IMG/VR virus record: IMGVR_UViG_3300028392_000268
Span: 1 to 25,710 of that record
Direction: 5' to 3' (one strand)
From: a virus
Length of the DNA stretch: 25,710 nucleotides
Of this stretch, positions 7,703 through 15,330 are shown in pieces. The notes under the pieces are model-generated. The model worked only from the letters and a program-made list of their open reading frames with translations, was not told the DNA's origin and searched no databases. Position 1 is the stretch's first letter. Each line of letters starts with the position of its first letter. Made by a program: the position numbers and the translations under genes.

Positions 7703-8110
7703 TTAGTTATTTTTATTGTGAATACCATCATGACATGTAGTACAAATACAAACTAATTTATCACTGTCACAAAATAATCTTTTAACAAAACCAGAAATAT
7801 CCTCAAAAGAATTTAAAGCCCCACATTCATCCAAATGATGTATATTAATATTTTTAGCATCAAATTCTCCTTTACATAGTTCACATATATAAGAAAACTT
7901 TCTTCTTTTATTTGGACCTTTATAAGGAATCTTTGCTCTTTCTTTACATACTTTTATACTATGCCACCATCTAGATTTCTGTCTTAAACAACTTCTTATC
8001 ATACCAAAGAATTGACTACTGCTCATTGTACCATCAGCAAAAGGTTTATTAATTACTTTTTTGGGTTTCTTAGGAGAAGTGTTTTTCCTAACTGATTTTA
8101 TTTTAGCCAT
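7703..8110 (-). CDS. HNH-type zinc-binding nuclease-like protein
   Basis: 135 residues. A very basic N-terminal tail (RKNTSPKKPKK) precedes a treble-clef HNH-like core: CELC (76-79), IHHLDECG (90-97), then CICTTCHDGIH (121-131), which supplies the second cysteine pair and the final His. HNH proteins of this kind nick or cut DNA, or act only as zinc-bound DNA-binding modules. Coupled directly to the primase gene (TAATG overlap), which suggests a replication-linked role rather than a free homing endonuclease. The canonical Asn between the His residues is not obvious (ALN or similar is the candidate), so activity is uncertain. Confidence 0.75.
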   Translation of the reverse strand: MAKIKSVRKNTSPKKPKKVINKPFADGTMSSSQFFGMIRSCLRQKSRWWHSIKVCKERAKIPYKGPNKRRKFSYICELCKGEFDAKNINIHHLDECGALNSFEDISGFVKRLFCDSDKLVCICTTCHDGIHNKNN

Positions 8111-9075
8111 TAGTTTATTTTTTTGTCTAATATAGGAACTATTCTGTTTCTAACTTCTTTAGCTCCAAAATCTTTAATACTATCTGATACATCTTTACTC
8201 ATAGGAAGAAGAGCTATTTCTACAAAAGGATGCTTTTCCTTATAAGTTTTCATAGCTTTTATACCTGGTTCATCATTGTCAAACATAATAATTATTTTAT
8301 CATAGCTTTCAATAAAGTCATCCATGATGTCATCTTTAATCATAGTGTTCTCACTGTCTGGAGCTATAACATCTATTTTAAGTTTGAGAGACTTTATAGA
8401 CATTACATCTTTAAGACTGGATGTAATAAGTAAATTTTTATGATGATGTATCTGTTCAAATCCTTGAATATAGTCTGTCACTTTAATAAATTTCTTATCT
8501 AAAGTTTTAGGCTGATATATTTTATATAGTGTGCCGTCTTTCTTAAAATAACCATAGAGATAAAGTCCTGTTATACAAAGATTTTTATCATCTTTAGTCA
8601 TACAATAATAATCTAAAGGTCTTACACAATATTCTTCTAGTAGTTTAGATCCAATATTAAACTGAGTCCAGAAATATTGATCCTGTGTAGTCCATGTTCT
8701 AAAAGCATAACTAGTCACTTTATATCTAGAAGCCTTTTGAAATTCCTTTAAATCATATCCTCCATTATTATGTAGAACATAATCATTATATACTTGTACT
8801 ATTAACTGAGCAGCTTCATAAAAAGATAGATGCTTTAGTTCTTTTACAAAATCTATTGCACTACCACTTTTACCAGATGAAAAATCTTTATATCTATAGC
8901 TGTTAGCTCTATCCGTGTATATACACATACTAGGAACTTTATCAGCTTTATTAAAAACACTTTTAATCTTTACATCCTGCCCAACTAATTTTTCTTTAAG
9001 GGATGCAAAGTGTTCAAATATCCAAGGGACAGGAACATTCTTTACATCATGTACTAAATTCTTGGTGTTAAACAT
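8110..9075 (-). CDS. DnaG-like DNA primase with Toprim domain
   Basis: 321 residues. The N-terminal part has the fold pattern that follows the zinc site in DnaG/CHC2 primases (SMCIYTD, YKDFSSGKSGSAIDFV, 49-77) but lacks a clear CHC2 zinc finger. The C-terminal Toprim domain shows LLITSSLKDVM (215-225), FDNDEPG (265-271) and DVSD (295-298), the metal-binding region. The usual Toprim Glu (TEG-type motif) is replaced by Ser in TSSLKD. It synthesises RNA primers at the fork for polymerase B, probably with the DnaB helicase. The gene starts only about 16 nt after a terminator-like hairpin and is coupled to the HNH gene behind it. Confidence 0.86.
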   Translation of the reverse strand: MFNTKNLVHDVKNVPVPWIFEHFASLKEKLVGQDVKIKSVFNKADKVPSMCIYTDRANSYRYKDFSSGKSGSAIDFVKELKHLSFYEAAQLIVQVYNDYVLHNNGGYDLKEFQKASRYKVTSYAFRTWTTQDQYFWTQFNIGSKLLEEYCVRPLDYYCMTKDDKNLCITGLYLYGYFKKDGTLYKIYQPKTLDKKFIKVTDYIQGFEQIHHHKNLLITSSLKDVMSIKSLKLKIDVIAPDSENTMIKDDIMDDFIESYDKIIIMFDNDEPGIKAMKTYKEKHPFVEIALLPMSKDVSDSIKDFGAKEVRNRIVPILDKKIN

Positions 9076-9091
9076 ATTCTAATAAATAAAA

Positions 9092-9117
9092 AAGGAGTGT
9101 AAAAATATACACTCCTT
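9092..9117 (-). terminator. Hairpin with U-tract between SSB-like gene and primase
   Basis: Ten-base arms AAGGAGTGTA (9092-9101) and TACACTCCTT (9108-9117) flank a 6-nt loop and are followed on the minus strand by TTTTT and further T/A. It lies just after the SSB-like gene and 16 nt before the primase ATG at 9075. No promoter fits in the remaining space, so some read-through must feed the primase. Confidence 0.85.
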
Positions 9118-9146
9118 CTTATAAATAAAATTTTAAATTTTAAATT

Positions 9147-9758
9147 TTACATTTCAAAATCATTTGCTTCAAAACTAGTAACTGCTTTACTAGCTAGTGC
9201 AGTAAAATGATATTTGTTTGTTTTATCAAACTTAGGAACTTTTGATTCATCAGTAGAACAAAACTTGTATTTAGGAAGAGATAATTTAGTAATCACCTTT
9301 CCATTATACTCATCTTCTTTACCTGCTAAGAACCAATAAGCATCTTGTCCTTTAAGAACTTCAACAGCTGCTTCTACCCATTGTTCAATTGATGTAATTG
9401 AACCATCATCAGATAAAGCATCAATTTCTTTTCTAAATCCTAACTCATTAGAAATAATAATGATTTTATTAAGAATATCATTCTTATTAATATCATCACT
9501 ATTAAATTCAGTGGTATAAACTGTTGCACTAACTCTTGCTGTTTGTCCTGCAAACTTAGCTCCTTCTGGATTTTCTTTATCAATAGCCCATCCTTCAAAG
9601 TTAGGAATAGATGGTCCCTCAAGAGTTATCTCTAAAGACTTCTTACCTGACTGAGATGTTCTAACTGTTGCACTATAGATGTGTGCATAAACTACTCCTG
9701 GGTTAAAAGATTTTCCTAATCCTCCACCTTTTACTTCTTGTCCTGCTGTACTAAACAT
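9147..9758 (-). CDS. Putative single-stranded DNA-binding protein
   Basis: 203 residues, predicted beta-rich in the N-terminal two thirds (VVYAHIYSATVRTS, SLEITLEG, ARVSATVYTTEF), which suits an OB fold, followed by a C-terminal tail with acidic residues and aromatics ending EANDFEM. Acidic aromatic tails recruit partners in bacterial and T7/T4 SSBs. It sits between the Sak4-like ATPase and the primase, has an A/C-rich leader with repeated ACAAAAC units, and is closed by its own hairpin, all consistent with a highly expressed replication protein. The sequence match to known SSB families is not decisive, so this is a context-weighted call. Confidence 0.55.
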   Translation of the reverse strand: MFSTAGQEVKGGGLGKSFNPGVVYAHIYSATVRTSQSGKKSLEITLEGPSIPNFEGWAIDKENPEGAKFAGQTARVSATVYTTEFNSDDINKNDILNKIIIISNELGFRKEIDALSDDGSITSIEQWVEAAVEVLKGQDAYWFLAGKEDEYNGKVITKLSLPKYKFCSTDESKVPKFDKTNKYHFTALASKAVTSFEANDFEM

Positions 9759-9792
9759 GTTGTTTTGTTTTTGTTTTGTTTAAAATAAATTA

Positions 9793-10482
9793 TTAATTTT
9801 CATACTTATGGATTGCAGATTTTACATACAATAAATCATTTGGTATAAAGCTCTCTGTAAACATTCCTTTTGGAGTTTTAGTAGGAGTTGTACCATCTGT
9901 TTTTGTTTCAAAACCATATTCCATTTCTTTAGTTTCCTTACTCTTTCTAGGTCTTGCATAAAGAACAGTTTCAAAAAGTCCTTCAAAATTTAATTGTTGC
10001 TCCACCATTTTACCTGTCATTTTTGTTTTAATGATTCTACGTCCTTCAATGTCTGTAGACTCTTCTGGATGAGTTAGATAAAATACAGATAGATCCTCTC
10101 TAAATGTTTGAGGAAGTGTTGCCACCTTCTTTAAAGAAATTGCAATACTAGTAAACTTAGCATACCCTGTTTCATTTGCTTTGTCAAATAATTCAAAAGC
10201 TGACATATAAAATAAATCATCTATAATGAGAGTTTTTATTTCTGGTCTTTTTGAATTAACATACTCCATACAAGCTATAATAGAAGGAGCACTAGAATTT
10301 TGATAAAGATTACCTGTAGGGTTTTCTTTACTCCATTCTTTATACTTTGACTTCCATTTAGCAAATGGTAATCCTTTACTTGCTACATTTATAATAAATG
10401 TTTCTTTAGGGTCTAAAGTTTCTATACTAGTGGATTTACCACCACCTGATTCAGCTAGAATCAGCACTCTTGTTGCAGCCAT
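9793..10482 (-). CDS. Sak4-like RecA-fold ATPase
   Basis: 229 residues with a P-loop AESGGGKST (10-18) close to the N-terminus, Walker B TLIIDD (84-89), and a LTHPEE segment where RecA-fold proteins place the motif sensing nucleotide state. Size and layout match the phage Sak4/AAA_24 ATPases, which promote single-strand annealing together with an SSB. The next gene downstream is the SSB-like protein, which fits that partnership. Starts at ATG 10482 behind an AAACAAAACAC leader. Confidence 0.8.
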   Translation of the reverse strand: MAATRVLILAESGGGKSTSIETLDPKETFIINVASKGLPFAKWKSKYKEWSKENPTGNLYQNSSAPSIIACMEYVNSKRPEIKTLIIDDLFYMSAFELFDKANETGYAKFTSIAISLKKVATLPQTFREDLSVFYLTHPEESTDIEGRRIIKTKMTGKMVEQQLNFEGLFETVLYARPRKSKETKEMEYGFETKTDGTTPTKTPKGMFTESFIPNDLLYVKSAIHKYEN

Positions 10483-10493
10483 ATGTGTTTTGT

Positions 10494-11081
10494 TTATTTT
10501 GTGTTTCTTACTAATTCATTCAACCATTGTCTTGTACTAACTGGTTTACCTGTTTTGATAGCATAAAAATCTCTAATAGTCATTTCACTATATAAAGCAT
10601 CCTCCATAAGAGCAGGAGCTTTAGGAATTGACTTTTGAATTTCTTGAGCTTTCTCTGTCACTTTAAATACAGGCTTCTCTGTACCTGTAAAAGCAGACAA
10701 CTTACTAATTGCAACAGAACTTCTGTGTACTGTCTTCAATTCTTCAATAGGAACTAAAAAAGAACCTTTGGCTGTAAGTTCATATTCATCCTCAAATCCT
10801 TCTGTAGGAGGAATTCTATAAACTTTTCTTTCTGAATCTATTGGATTTAAGTTTGAGTCTATAAGCTCAAAGAAAAATCCTTTTGGTTTTTTAAACTCTG
10901 ATGGAAAGATTCCTACCACCAGTCTACCTTGTTCATCATAAAACTGTGTTTTCATGTTGAACTCATAAATTGAAATTCCTAAATCATTAATGAGATCTTT
11001 GTTAAAATCTCTCATTTCTTTTGTCTTTTGGAACTTGTACTTTGTTTTGTCTTCTTCAGACATACTGTGCATGATTGACAT
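10494..11081 (-). CDS. Conserved-looking replication-block protein, unknown
   Basis: 195 residues, no domain recognised. The start is uncertain: M1, M4 and M7 (MSIMHSMSEEDK) are all possible. The middle is beta-rich (FYDEQGRLVVGIFPSEF); the C-terminal part is basic and helical, ending in WLNELVRNTK. It lies between the DnaB helicase and the Sak4-like ATPase with short gaps, so it probably has a replication or recombination task. It could be a single-strand binding or mediator protein, but nothing in the sequence proves this. Confidence 0.7.
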   Translation of the reverse strand: MSIMHSMSEEDKTKYKFQKTKEMRDFNKDLINDLGISIYEFNMKTQFYDEQGRLVVGIFPSEFKKPKGFFFELIDSNLNPIDSERKVYRIPPTEGFEDEYELTAKGSFLVPIEELKTVHRSSVAISKLSAFTGTEKPVFKVTEKAQEIQKSIPKAPALMEDALYSEMTIRDFYAIKTGKPVSTRQWLNELVRNTK

Positions 11082-11105
11082 ACTCTGTGTTTTTTAAATT
11101 GTGAA

Positions 11106-13034
11106 TTATGGGGTTTGTGAATTATTATATTTTTGAGCTGTTCTTCTTTTTGGTGGAGCTCCTGTTGGGTTATTAGAAACAGGTTCAGGAATTTCTATCA
11201 TTCTTTGTTTAGAAAACTCTGCTTTAAGAAACAATAAGTTAGTATCATCAGCACTATTTCTAGCTTTAAGAATGTGACCAAAAATATCATCAGTTTTGCA
11301 AACATACTCTTTTCTACCATATATTTCTATATCAGCTTTAAAAGGTCTTGTAAGAACTAACACCATATCAGAACCCTGTTGTAAAGCATCACCACCAAAT
11401 ATATCTGCACTAGTAGGGTAGTTACCCACTGTACCAGGCATTTTTCTTAATGGGTCATCAATACTTCTGTTTAATTGTGAAATCATAAATACCACTATTG
11501 GTAGTTTATTCTTCACCTTCATTAACATTTCTACAGTGTTATATAAAGTGTTAAGTTTTTCTTTCTCATCTCTATCTTTTTTTACTAAGAAGCTATGATC
11601 TATAGATACAATAAGAGGCTTACCACCAAGTCCTTCATAAGTTTTATATATGGCTTGTTCCATATTAGTAACTGTAAGAGGGTCATTAATCTGAACTCTA
11701 TAGTTACCAAAACCTTGAAACACTTTAGTGTCTGCAATATATTGTCTCATAAGTTTTACAGAAAACTCATCTAATTGTTTATGAGTACTAAGTACTTGAT
11801 TATAATCTAAACTAACCTGGGAAGCAAAATCTCTAGCTGCAGTTTGTCTAGCTCCCATCTCAAATTGAAATTCTAAAATATTAAAATTTTGTGTTGGATT
11901 AAGCATTTTAGATTCTCTTAGTATTTGAGATACAAACATTGTCTTACCTGAATTATGAACAACAAATTCATTAGCAACAAAATTATTATAAGGACTGGTC
12001 ATTTCTATATCATAAGTCATTTCTTTTCCAAAACTTACAATTGATATGATTTTTTCTTTAACAATTTTCTTTCTGTTAATTCTATCTATATAAGTAACCG
12101 ATGAATGTAATCTAGCATGTTCTTCTTTACTAAGCAAAATTAAGTTTTCAGGAACATCATTTTGATGGTTTTCATCTATATGATGAATGTCCATATTAAG
12201 ATCTGAAAACTTATAATTATGATTAGGATTAGTTTTTACATTTTCTAAAAATACATCTAATGTAACATTGTTTAAAGCAGCATCATAAACAGCTCTAGTC
12301 TTTTTAATTCTATGATGTGTATATTCAATATTATTACATTTAACTTTTTTTTCTTTAGCTGATGGATAATATGGCATTTTTGTAGTATATTCAAATCTAT
12401 AAGGTCTTGGTTTTCTTCCTTTATTTATATGTTTGTCAGTTCTACAATATACATAATCCCCAATGTTTAAATTTTCTAATTCAAGATATTCATCATTTTC
12501 AGATATTAAAAATCTATGATCTTTTGTTGCTCTTAATTGTTTTCCTGATTCTGTTATAACAGTAAAAGTTTCTTTTATACCTGATTCTATAACATTAACA
12601 ATATTATTTAAATCTAAATACTGTTCATTCTTATTATAACTATAAAGTTTTGAAGGCACTGTTAAATCCCAATAATTACCATTTCTTTTATCATTTTTGG
12701 AATTTCTTGGTACAAGTAAGCCGTTAAATTTATAGTATAATTCTTTTAATGTGTATTTTCTAGATCCATTTCTATGATTTTTTTTATTGTAGTGTCTATA
12801 AATATCAAGAACAGTATCTCCAGATAAACAACCAGGTCTAGCACCTATAGTTATCATTGATCCCCATTCTAAACCAGCTACACCTGCATTATTTAATCCA
12901 TCCCACGGTAATGTTAAAGATTTAATCTTACCTAGTCTTCTATCCTCAATGTAATTTAAACCTTCTTCAAGAATTTCTACATAACTCCTTATACCAAAAG
13001 GTCTATCTTTAATAGGTGTATTTAGTAAATTCAT
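11106..13034 (-). CDS. dnaB: DnaB-type replicative helicase interrupted by an intein
   Basis: 642 residues translated, of which 349 are helicase after splicing. The extein has the RecA-like helicase core: GARPG (64-68) joined to SGKT (362-365) to make Walker A, LEFQFEMGARQTAARD (387-402), Walker B LIVSIDH (474-480), MISQLNRS (517-524) and a basic C-terminal tail. It lacks the usual DnaB N-terminal helical domain, which is common in phage versions. It unwinds DNA ahead of polymerase B and works with the primase. The upstream neighbours are a DnaA-domain protein and a probable loader. The ATG overlaps the TAA of the small membrane protein gene (TAATG). Confidence 0.92.
   Translation of the reverse strand: MNLLNTPIKDRPFGIRSYVEILEEGLNYIEDRRLGKIKSLTLPWDGLNNAGVAGLEWGSMITIGARPGCLSGDTVLDIYRHYNKKNHRNGSRKYTLKELYYKFNGLLVPRNSKNDKRNGNYWDLTVPSKLYSYNKNEQYLDLNNIVNVIESGIKETFTVITESGKQLRATKDHRFLISENDEYLELENLNIGDYVYCRTDKHINKGRKPRPYRFEYTTKMPYYPSAKEKKVKCNNIEYTHHRIKKTRAVYDAALNNVTLDVFLENVKTNPNHNYKFSDLNMDIHHIDENHQNDVPENLILLSKEEHARLHSSVTYIDRINRKKIVKEKIISIVSFGKEMTYDIEMTSPYNNFVANEFVVHNSGKTMFVSQILRESKMLNPTQNFNILEFQFEMGARQTAARDFASQVSLDYNQVLSTHKQLDEFSVKLMRQYIADTKVFQGFGNYRVQINDPLTVTNMEQAIYKTYEGLGGKPLIVSIDHSFLVKKDRDEKEKLNTLYNTVEMLMKVKNKLPIVVFMISQLNRSIDDPLRKMPGTVGNYPTSADIFGGDALQQGSDMVLVLTRPFKADIEIYGRKEYVCKTDDIFGHILKARNSADDTNLLFLKAEFSKQRMIEIPEPVSNNPTGAPPKRRTAQKYNNSQTP
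11952..12830 (-). mobile_element. Intein with HNH homing endonuclease in the DnaB Walker A motif
   Basis: 293 codons (residues 69-361 of the host protein) inserted exactly between GARPG and SGKT. Splicing residues are all present: Cys1 in CLSGDTVLDI (block A), ATKDHRFL (intein 101-108, block B TxxH), block F/G TYDIEMTSPYNNFVANEFVVHN ending in His-Asn, and Ser as the first C-extein residue. The HNH nuclease lies at intein 214-242: DIHHIDEN, ENLILL, EEHARLH with His217, Asn229, His238 as the likely triad. It excises itself from the precursor to restore the P-loop and can home into intein-free helicase genes. Mini-intein blocks look intact, so it should be active. Confidence 0.93.
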
Positions 13035-13222
13035 TATAAATTTAGGTTTAATCTTTGCTTTGTAAAGTTAAATAATTTAAGTGATAAAATCAAAATAAAT
13101 TCAATAAAAAAGTATTGCCAAAATGATACTTTTATTATAAATCTATCTATTGTAAACCAACTTAATAAACTAAACAAACATGATATTATTAAACTGTGAA
13201 TCATCTTTTCTTTTCTAGTCAT
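13034..13222 (-). CDS. Small two-helix membrane protein (62 aa)
   Basis: 62 residues with two hydrophobic segments (about 8-25, IHSLIISCLFSLLSWF, and about 33-51, VSFWQYFFIEFILILSL) and basic ends. It probably sits in the inner membrane. It is coupled to the helicase by a TAATG overlap, which is an odd place for a membrane protein; it might anchor replication to the membrane or be an unrelated small gene. Function unknown. Confidence 0.65.
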   Translation of the reverse strand: MTRKEKMIHSLIISCLFSLLSWFTIDRFIIKVSFWQYFFIEFILILSLKLFNFTKQRLNLNL

Positions 13223-13226
13223 GTGT

Positions 13227-13799
13227 TTATTGATTTAAAATTTTAGGGTCATCTATTATTTGCTGACAATAATCAGCAAGTTTTGAAGACACCTCTTTAG
13301 TTATTTCTGTTTTTTTAATAAAATTACTACTGGTAGCCATATATGCATAATCTTTTTTACTAAAGATTTCATTATAATAGTCTGTAGCATCTAATACTAA
13401 ATCCCAGTCATATTCTGGGTATGTTTTAAAGAACCATACAAACTTGTCTTTCAATTCTTGAACACTTTGTCTAGCTAATTGTCCAGATGGAAGTCTTTTA
13501 GGAGGAAATATTTCTCTGTATTCTTTAATACGTTCATTCATATCTTCCCCTAGTACTTGACTAGCCACCACTTTCTTAGCTTTTACAAGAAAAGTTTCAT
13601 ACTCATCTAATATTATACTTGCTTTATTAGTTAGATTATTATTTCCATCCAATAAATCTTTTGCTTGACATACTAAACGTTCACCTTCTTCATTAATTAT
13701 TTTAGAAGGTTTAATCTTACTACGGTAACAATCTAATAAATAGATTTGATTAGGACTGATGTTCCATTTGATCAGTGTGTTCCAATGTTGATGACTCAT
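13227..13799 (-). CDS. Probable helicase-loader or primosome protein
   Basis: 190 residues. The N-terminal part (HWNTLIKWNISPNQIYLLDC) looks like a helix-turn-helix/winged-helix module. The C-terminal part (DWDLVLDATDYY, then DYAYMATSSNFIKK) follows a pattern seen in phage replication-organiser proteins that load the helicase. The gene lies between the DnaA-domain gene and DnaB, which fits a loader. It overlaps the end of the DnaA-domain gene by 50 nt; the start at 13799 is backed by an ACAAAACAAACAAA leader just ahead of it. The role is inferred from position and pattern only. Confidence 0.5.
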   Translation of the reverse strand: MSHQHWNTLIKWNISPNQIYLLDCYRSKIKPSKIINEEGERLVCQAKDLLDGNNNLTNKASIILDEYETFLVKAKKVVASQVLGEDMNERIKEYREIFPPKRLPSGQLARQSVQELKDKFVWFFKTYPEYDWDLVLDATDYYNEIFSKKDYAYMATSSNFIKKTEITKEVSSKLADYCQQIIDDPKILNQ

Positions 13800-14247
13800 T
13801 TTGTTTGTTTTGTATAACTACTATGTAATTAAGGATTATATTAAATTTATCTCTAAAAATAGGATCAACAGCTACCCAGTTTTTAAAACATGTTATAGAA
13901 TGTATAACAGTGGTGTGATCTTTTTTACCTAACACATCTCCAATATCTTCTAAAGTATATCCCATACTTCTAGCAATAAATGAAAATATCACCCTTAGTT
14001 CTACTAAGTCTTTCTTTCTTGATCTATTATCAAGTTCTGCAGGTACTCCCCTAAGAAGAGGTAGAAATGGAGTAAAACAATCTTTTAGTTCACCTAATGA
14101 TATTGTTGCTACATCTTTACCATCTTCTGTCTTCAATCTAGAACCAGCATGGACAACAGGTTCATACCCTAATTTATCAAAGAATTTTCTTTTAAATTCT
14201 TCTATAAGCTTACCTTCTAATGAGATGGCATATTTCTTTGTATTCAT
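13750..14247 (-). CDS. Stand-alone DnaA C-terminal (domain IV) DNA-binding protein
   Basis: 165 residues. RSRKKDLVELR (75-85), then GYTLEDIGDVLGKKDHTTVIHS (96-117), is the DnaA domain IV signature, including the DHTTVIH motif that contacts DnaA boxes. No AAA+ ATPase domain is present, so it cannot melt DNA by itself; it may mark an origin and recruit the loader and DnaB encoded next. It is the first gene of the leftward block, right beside the AT-rich divergent region. The last 17 residues are encoded in the overlap with the next gene. Confidence 0.88.
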   Translation of the reverse strand: MNTKKYAISLEGKLIEEFKRKFFDKLGYEPVVHAGSRLKTEDGKDVATISLGELKDCFTPFLPLLRGVPAELDNRSRKKDLVELRVIFSFIARSMGYTLEDIGDVLGKKDHTTVIHSITCFKNWVAVDPIFRDKFNIILNYIVVIQNKQNESSTLEHTDQMEHQS

Positions 14248-14374
14248 TAATTTATTATTTTTTAAAAAGTCATGTAATATTCGTATATTATATTATATAT
14301 AAAAGGGCAGCAAATTTATGTTCTTTTGTTATATACTATATATATTTTGTAAAAATTTTTTAATCTATTTAATA
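14248..14374 (+). promoter_or_regulatory. Divergent AT-rich intergenic region, likely paired promoters
   Basis: Between the leftward DnaA-domain gene and the rightward lysis island. It is almost entirely A/T, with long TA runs around 14285-14300 and 14330-14347. A TTGCTG box with TAATAT about 17 nt further is readable on the minus strand, but in such AT-rich DNA this is weak. Transcription must begin here in both directions, because the genes diverge. No exact DnaA box (TTATCCACA) is present. It could also be an origin because of the adjacent DnaA-type gene; this is a guess. Confidence 0.5.
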
Positions 14375-14716
14375 ATGGCTCTACCCTCAGCTGACAAAGT
14401 TAAAATTTGGTTATTTCCATCATTGGTTAGTATACTAGGGCTAATGATATGGACTGATCTTCAAACAATTAAGACAAGTGTTGCTCTCAATACTTCAACT
14501 AGCATTGTAAATAAAACTAATGTTGAAAATTTACAAAGGAGAGTGGACAGACTTGAAACTGTTATATATAAACAACCTGTAATTGTTAAAAATACTAATA
14601 ACATTCCAGAAGAGCCTGTTAAAGATAACAGTCCATTGTTTACTAAAATAGTAGCTGTTAAACCTGATGAACAATCATTACTAATAACTAAAACAATTAA
14701 TAACACAACCTTATAA
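14375..14716 (+). CDS. Membrane-anchored coiled-coil protein of the lysis island
   Basis: 113 residues from the ATG at 14375 (MALPSADKVKIW). An in-frame ATG at 14318 would add an all-hydrophobic, AT-coded 19-residue extension and is less likely. One membrane segment (about 13-26, LFPSLVSILGLMIW) is followed by a short coiled coil (about 50-65, VENLQRRVDRLETVI) and a Pro/Lys-rich tail. As the first gene of the lysis island it may be a holin partner, spanin-type component or virion protein. Nothing settles this. Confidence 0.66.
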   Translation: MALPSADKVKIWLFPSLVSILGLMIWTDLQTIKTSVALNTSTSIVNKTNVENLQRRVDRLETVIYKQPVIVKNTNNIPEEPVKDNSPLFTKIVAVKPDEQSLLITKTINNTTL

Positions 14717-14726
14717 ACTTAATATA

Positions 14727-15110
14727 ATGGCACAATATCCTCAAGGAATATTTCAAAGTTTGCAATATCTTCTAAAGAAAGTTAAAATACTTGCTCTTCA
14801 GAAACAACCCACTTATTCAAATATTTCATTAAATAGTTCTGTTACTTCATATACTATGCCTGGTAGAGGTATTTATGAAATTATTGCAGCTAATAGTATA
14901 GCTTTTCCTATTATTTTTCCTGATCCAGCTCTTTGCAATGGACAAACAATAACTGTTATTAATACAGATACTGTAAGTAGTCAAGTTGTTAGTGAAATTA
15001 ATCAACCATTACAATATGGAAATACTGATCCATTGACTGTCATACCTGCTACTAGTTATATCATTCTTGTTTCTATTAATGGTGTATGGAGAGCAGTAAC
15101 ATTAGTTTAA
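14727..15110 (+). CDS. Probable structural protein (beta-rich, 127 aa)
   Basis: 127 residues. A short helical N-terminus (FQSLQYLLKKVKILALQKQ) leads into a beta-rich domain (YTMPGRGIYEIIAA, then TVINTDTVSSQVV, then SYIILVSINGVWRAVTLV). This shape is common in small phage fibre or decoration proteins and head-domain tips. No signal peptide and no catalytic motif. It follows the membrane coiled-coil gene by 10 nt. A structural role is inferred only from composition. Confidence 0.55.
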   Translation: MAQYPQGIFQSLQYLLKKVKILALQKQPTYSNISLNSSVTSYTMPGRGIYEIIAANSIAFPIIFPDPALCNGQTITVINTDTVSSQVVSEINQPLQYGNTDPLTVIPATSYIILVSINGVWRAVTLV

Positions 15111-15123
15111 AAATCAATAATAT

Positions 15124-15330
15124 ATGAAATTTAATATTACATCCAGCTCGTATTGGGCTCCAACTCCTAAATTTATTAGAAAAATAGCTGATAGTATTTT
15201 AGCAGCTTCTGTTACAATAGCATCATTTGCAGCATTTAGTGAACACACTAAACTAGCTACAGGTGTAATGATAATTGCAGCAATAGCTAAATTTACATCA
15301 AACTTCTTTACAAATGAAACAACAGCTTAG
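15124..15330 (+). CDS. Holin-like small membrane protein
   Basis: 68 residues with two hydrophobic, Ala-rich segments (about 25-40, ILAASVTIASFAAF, and about 45-62, ATGVMIIAAIAKFT) joined by a short polar turn, and charged residues before the first helix. This fits a class II holin, which forms lesions in the inner membrane and releases the endolysin. Its neighbours are a spanin-like protein and an M15 endolysin. Its end overlaps the next gene by 17 nt and it stops with TAG, so TAG is read as stop here. Confidence 0.7.
   Translation: MKFNITSSSYWAPTPKFIRKIADSILAASVTIASFAAFSEHTKLATGVMIIAAIAKFTSNFFTNETTA

Noticed and set aside
9440-9622. Minus-strand frame of 60 codons inside the SSB-like gene
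   Set aside because: It is a shadow in another frame of a gene with good context and has no independent start signal.
14461-14706. Minus-strand frame opposite the first lysis-island gene
   Set aside because: Hydrophobic translation is explained by the complement of the Asn/Thr-rich coding sequence on the plus strand.
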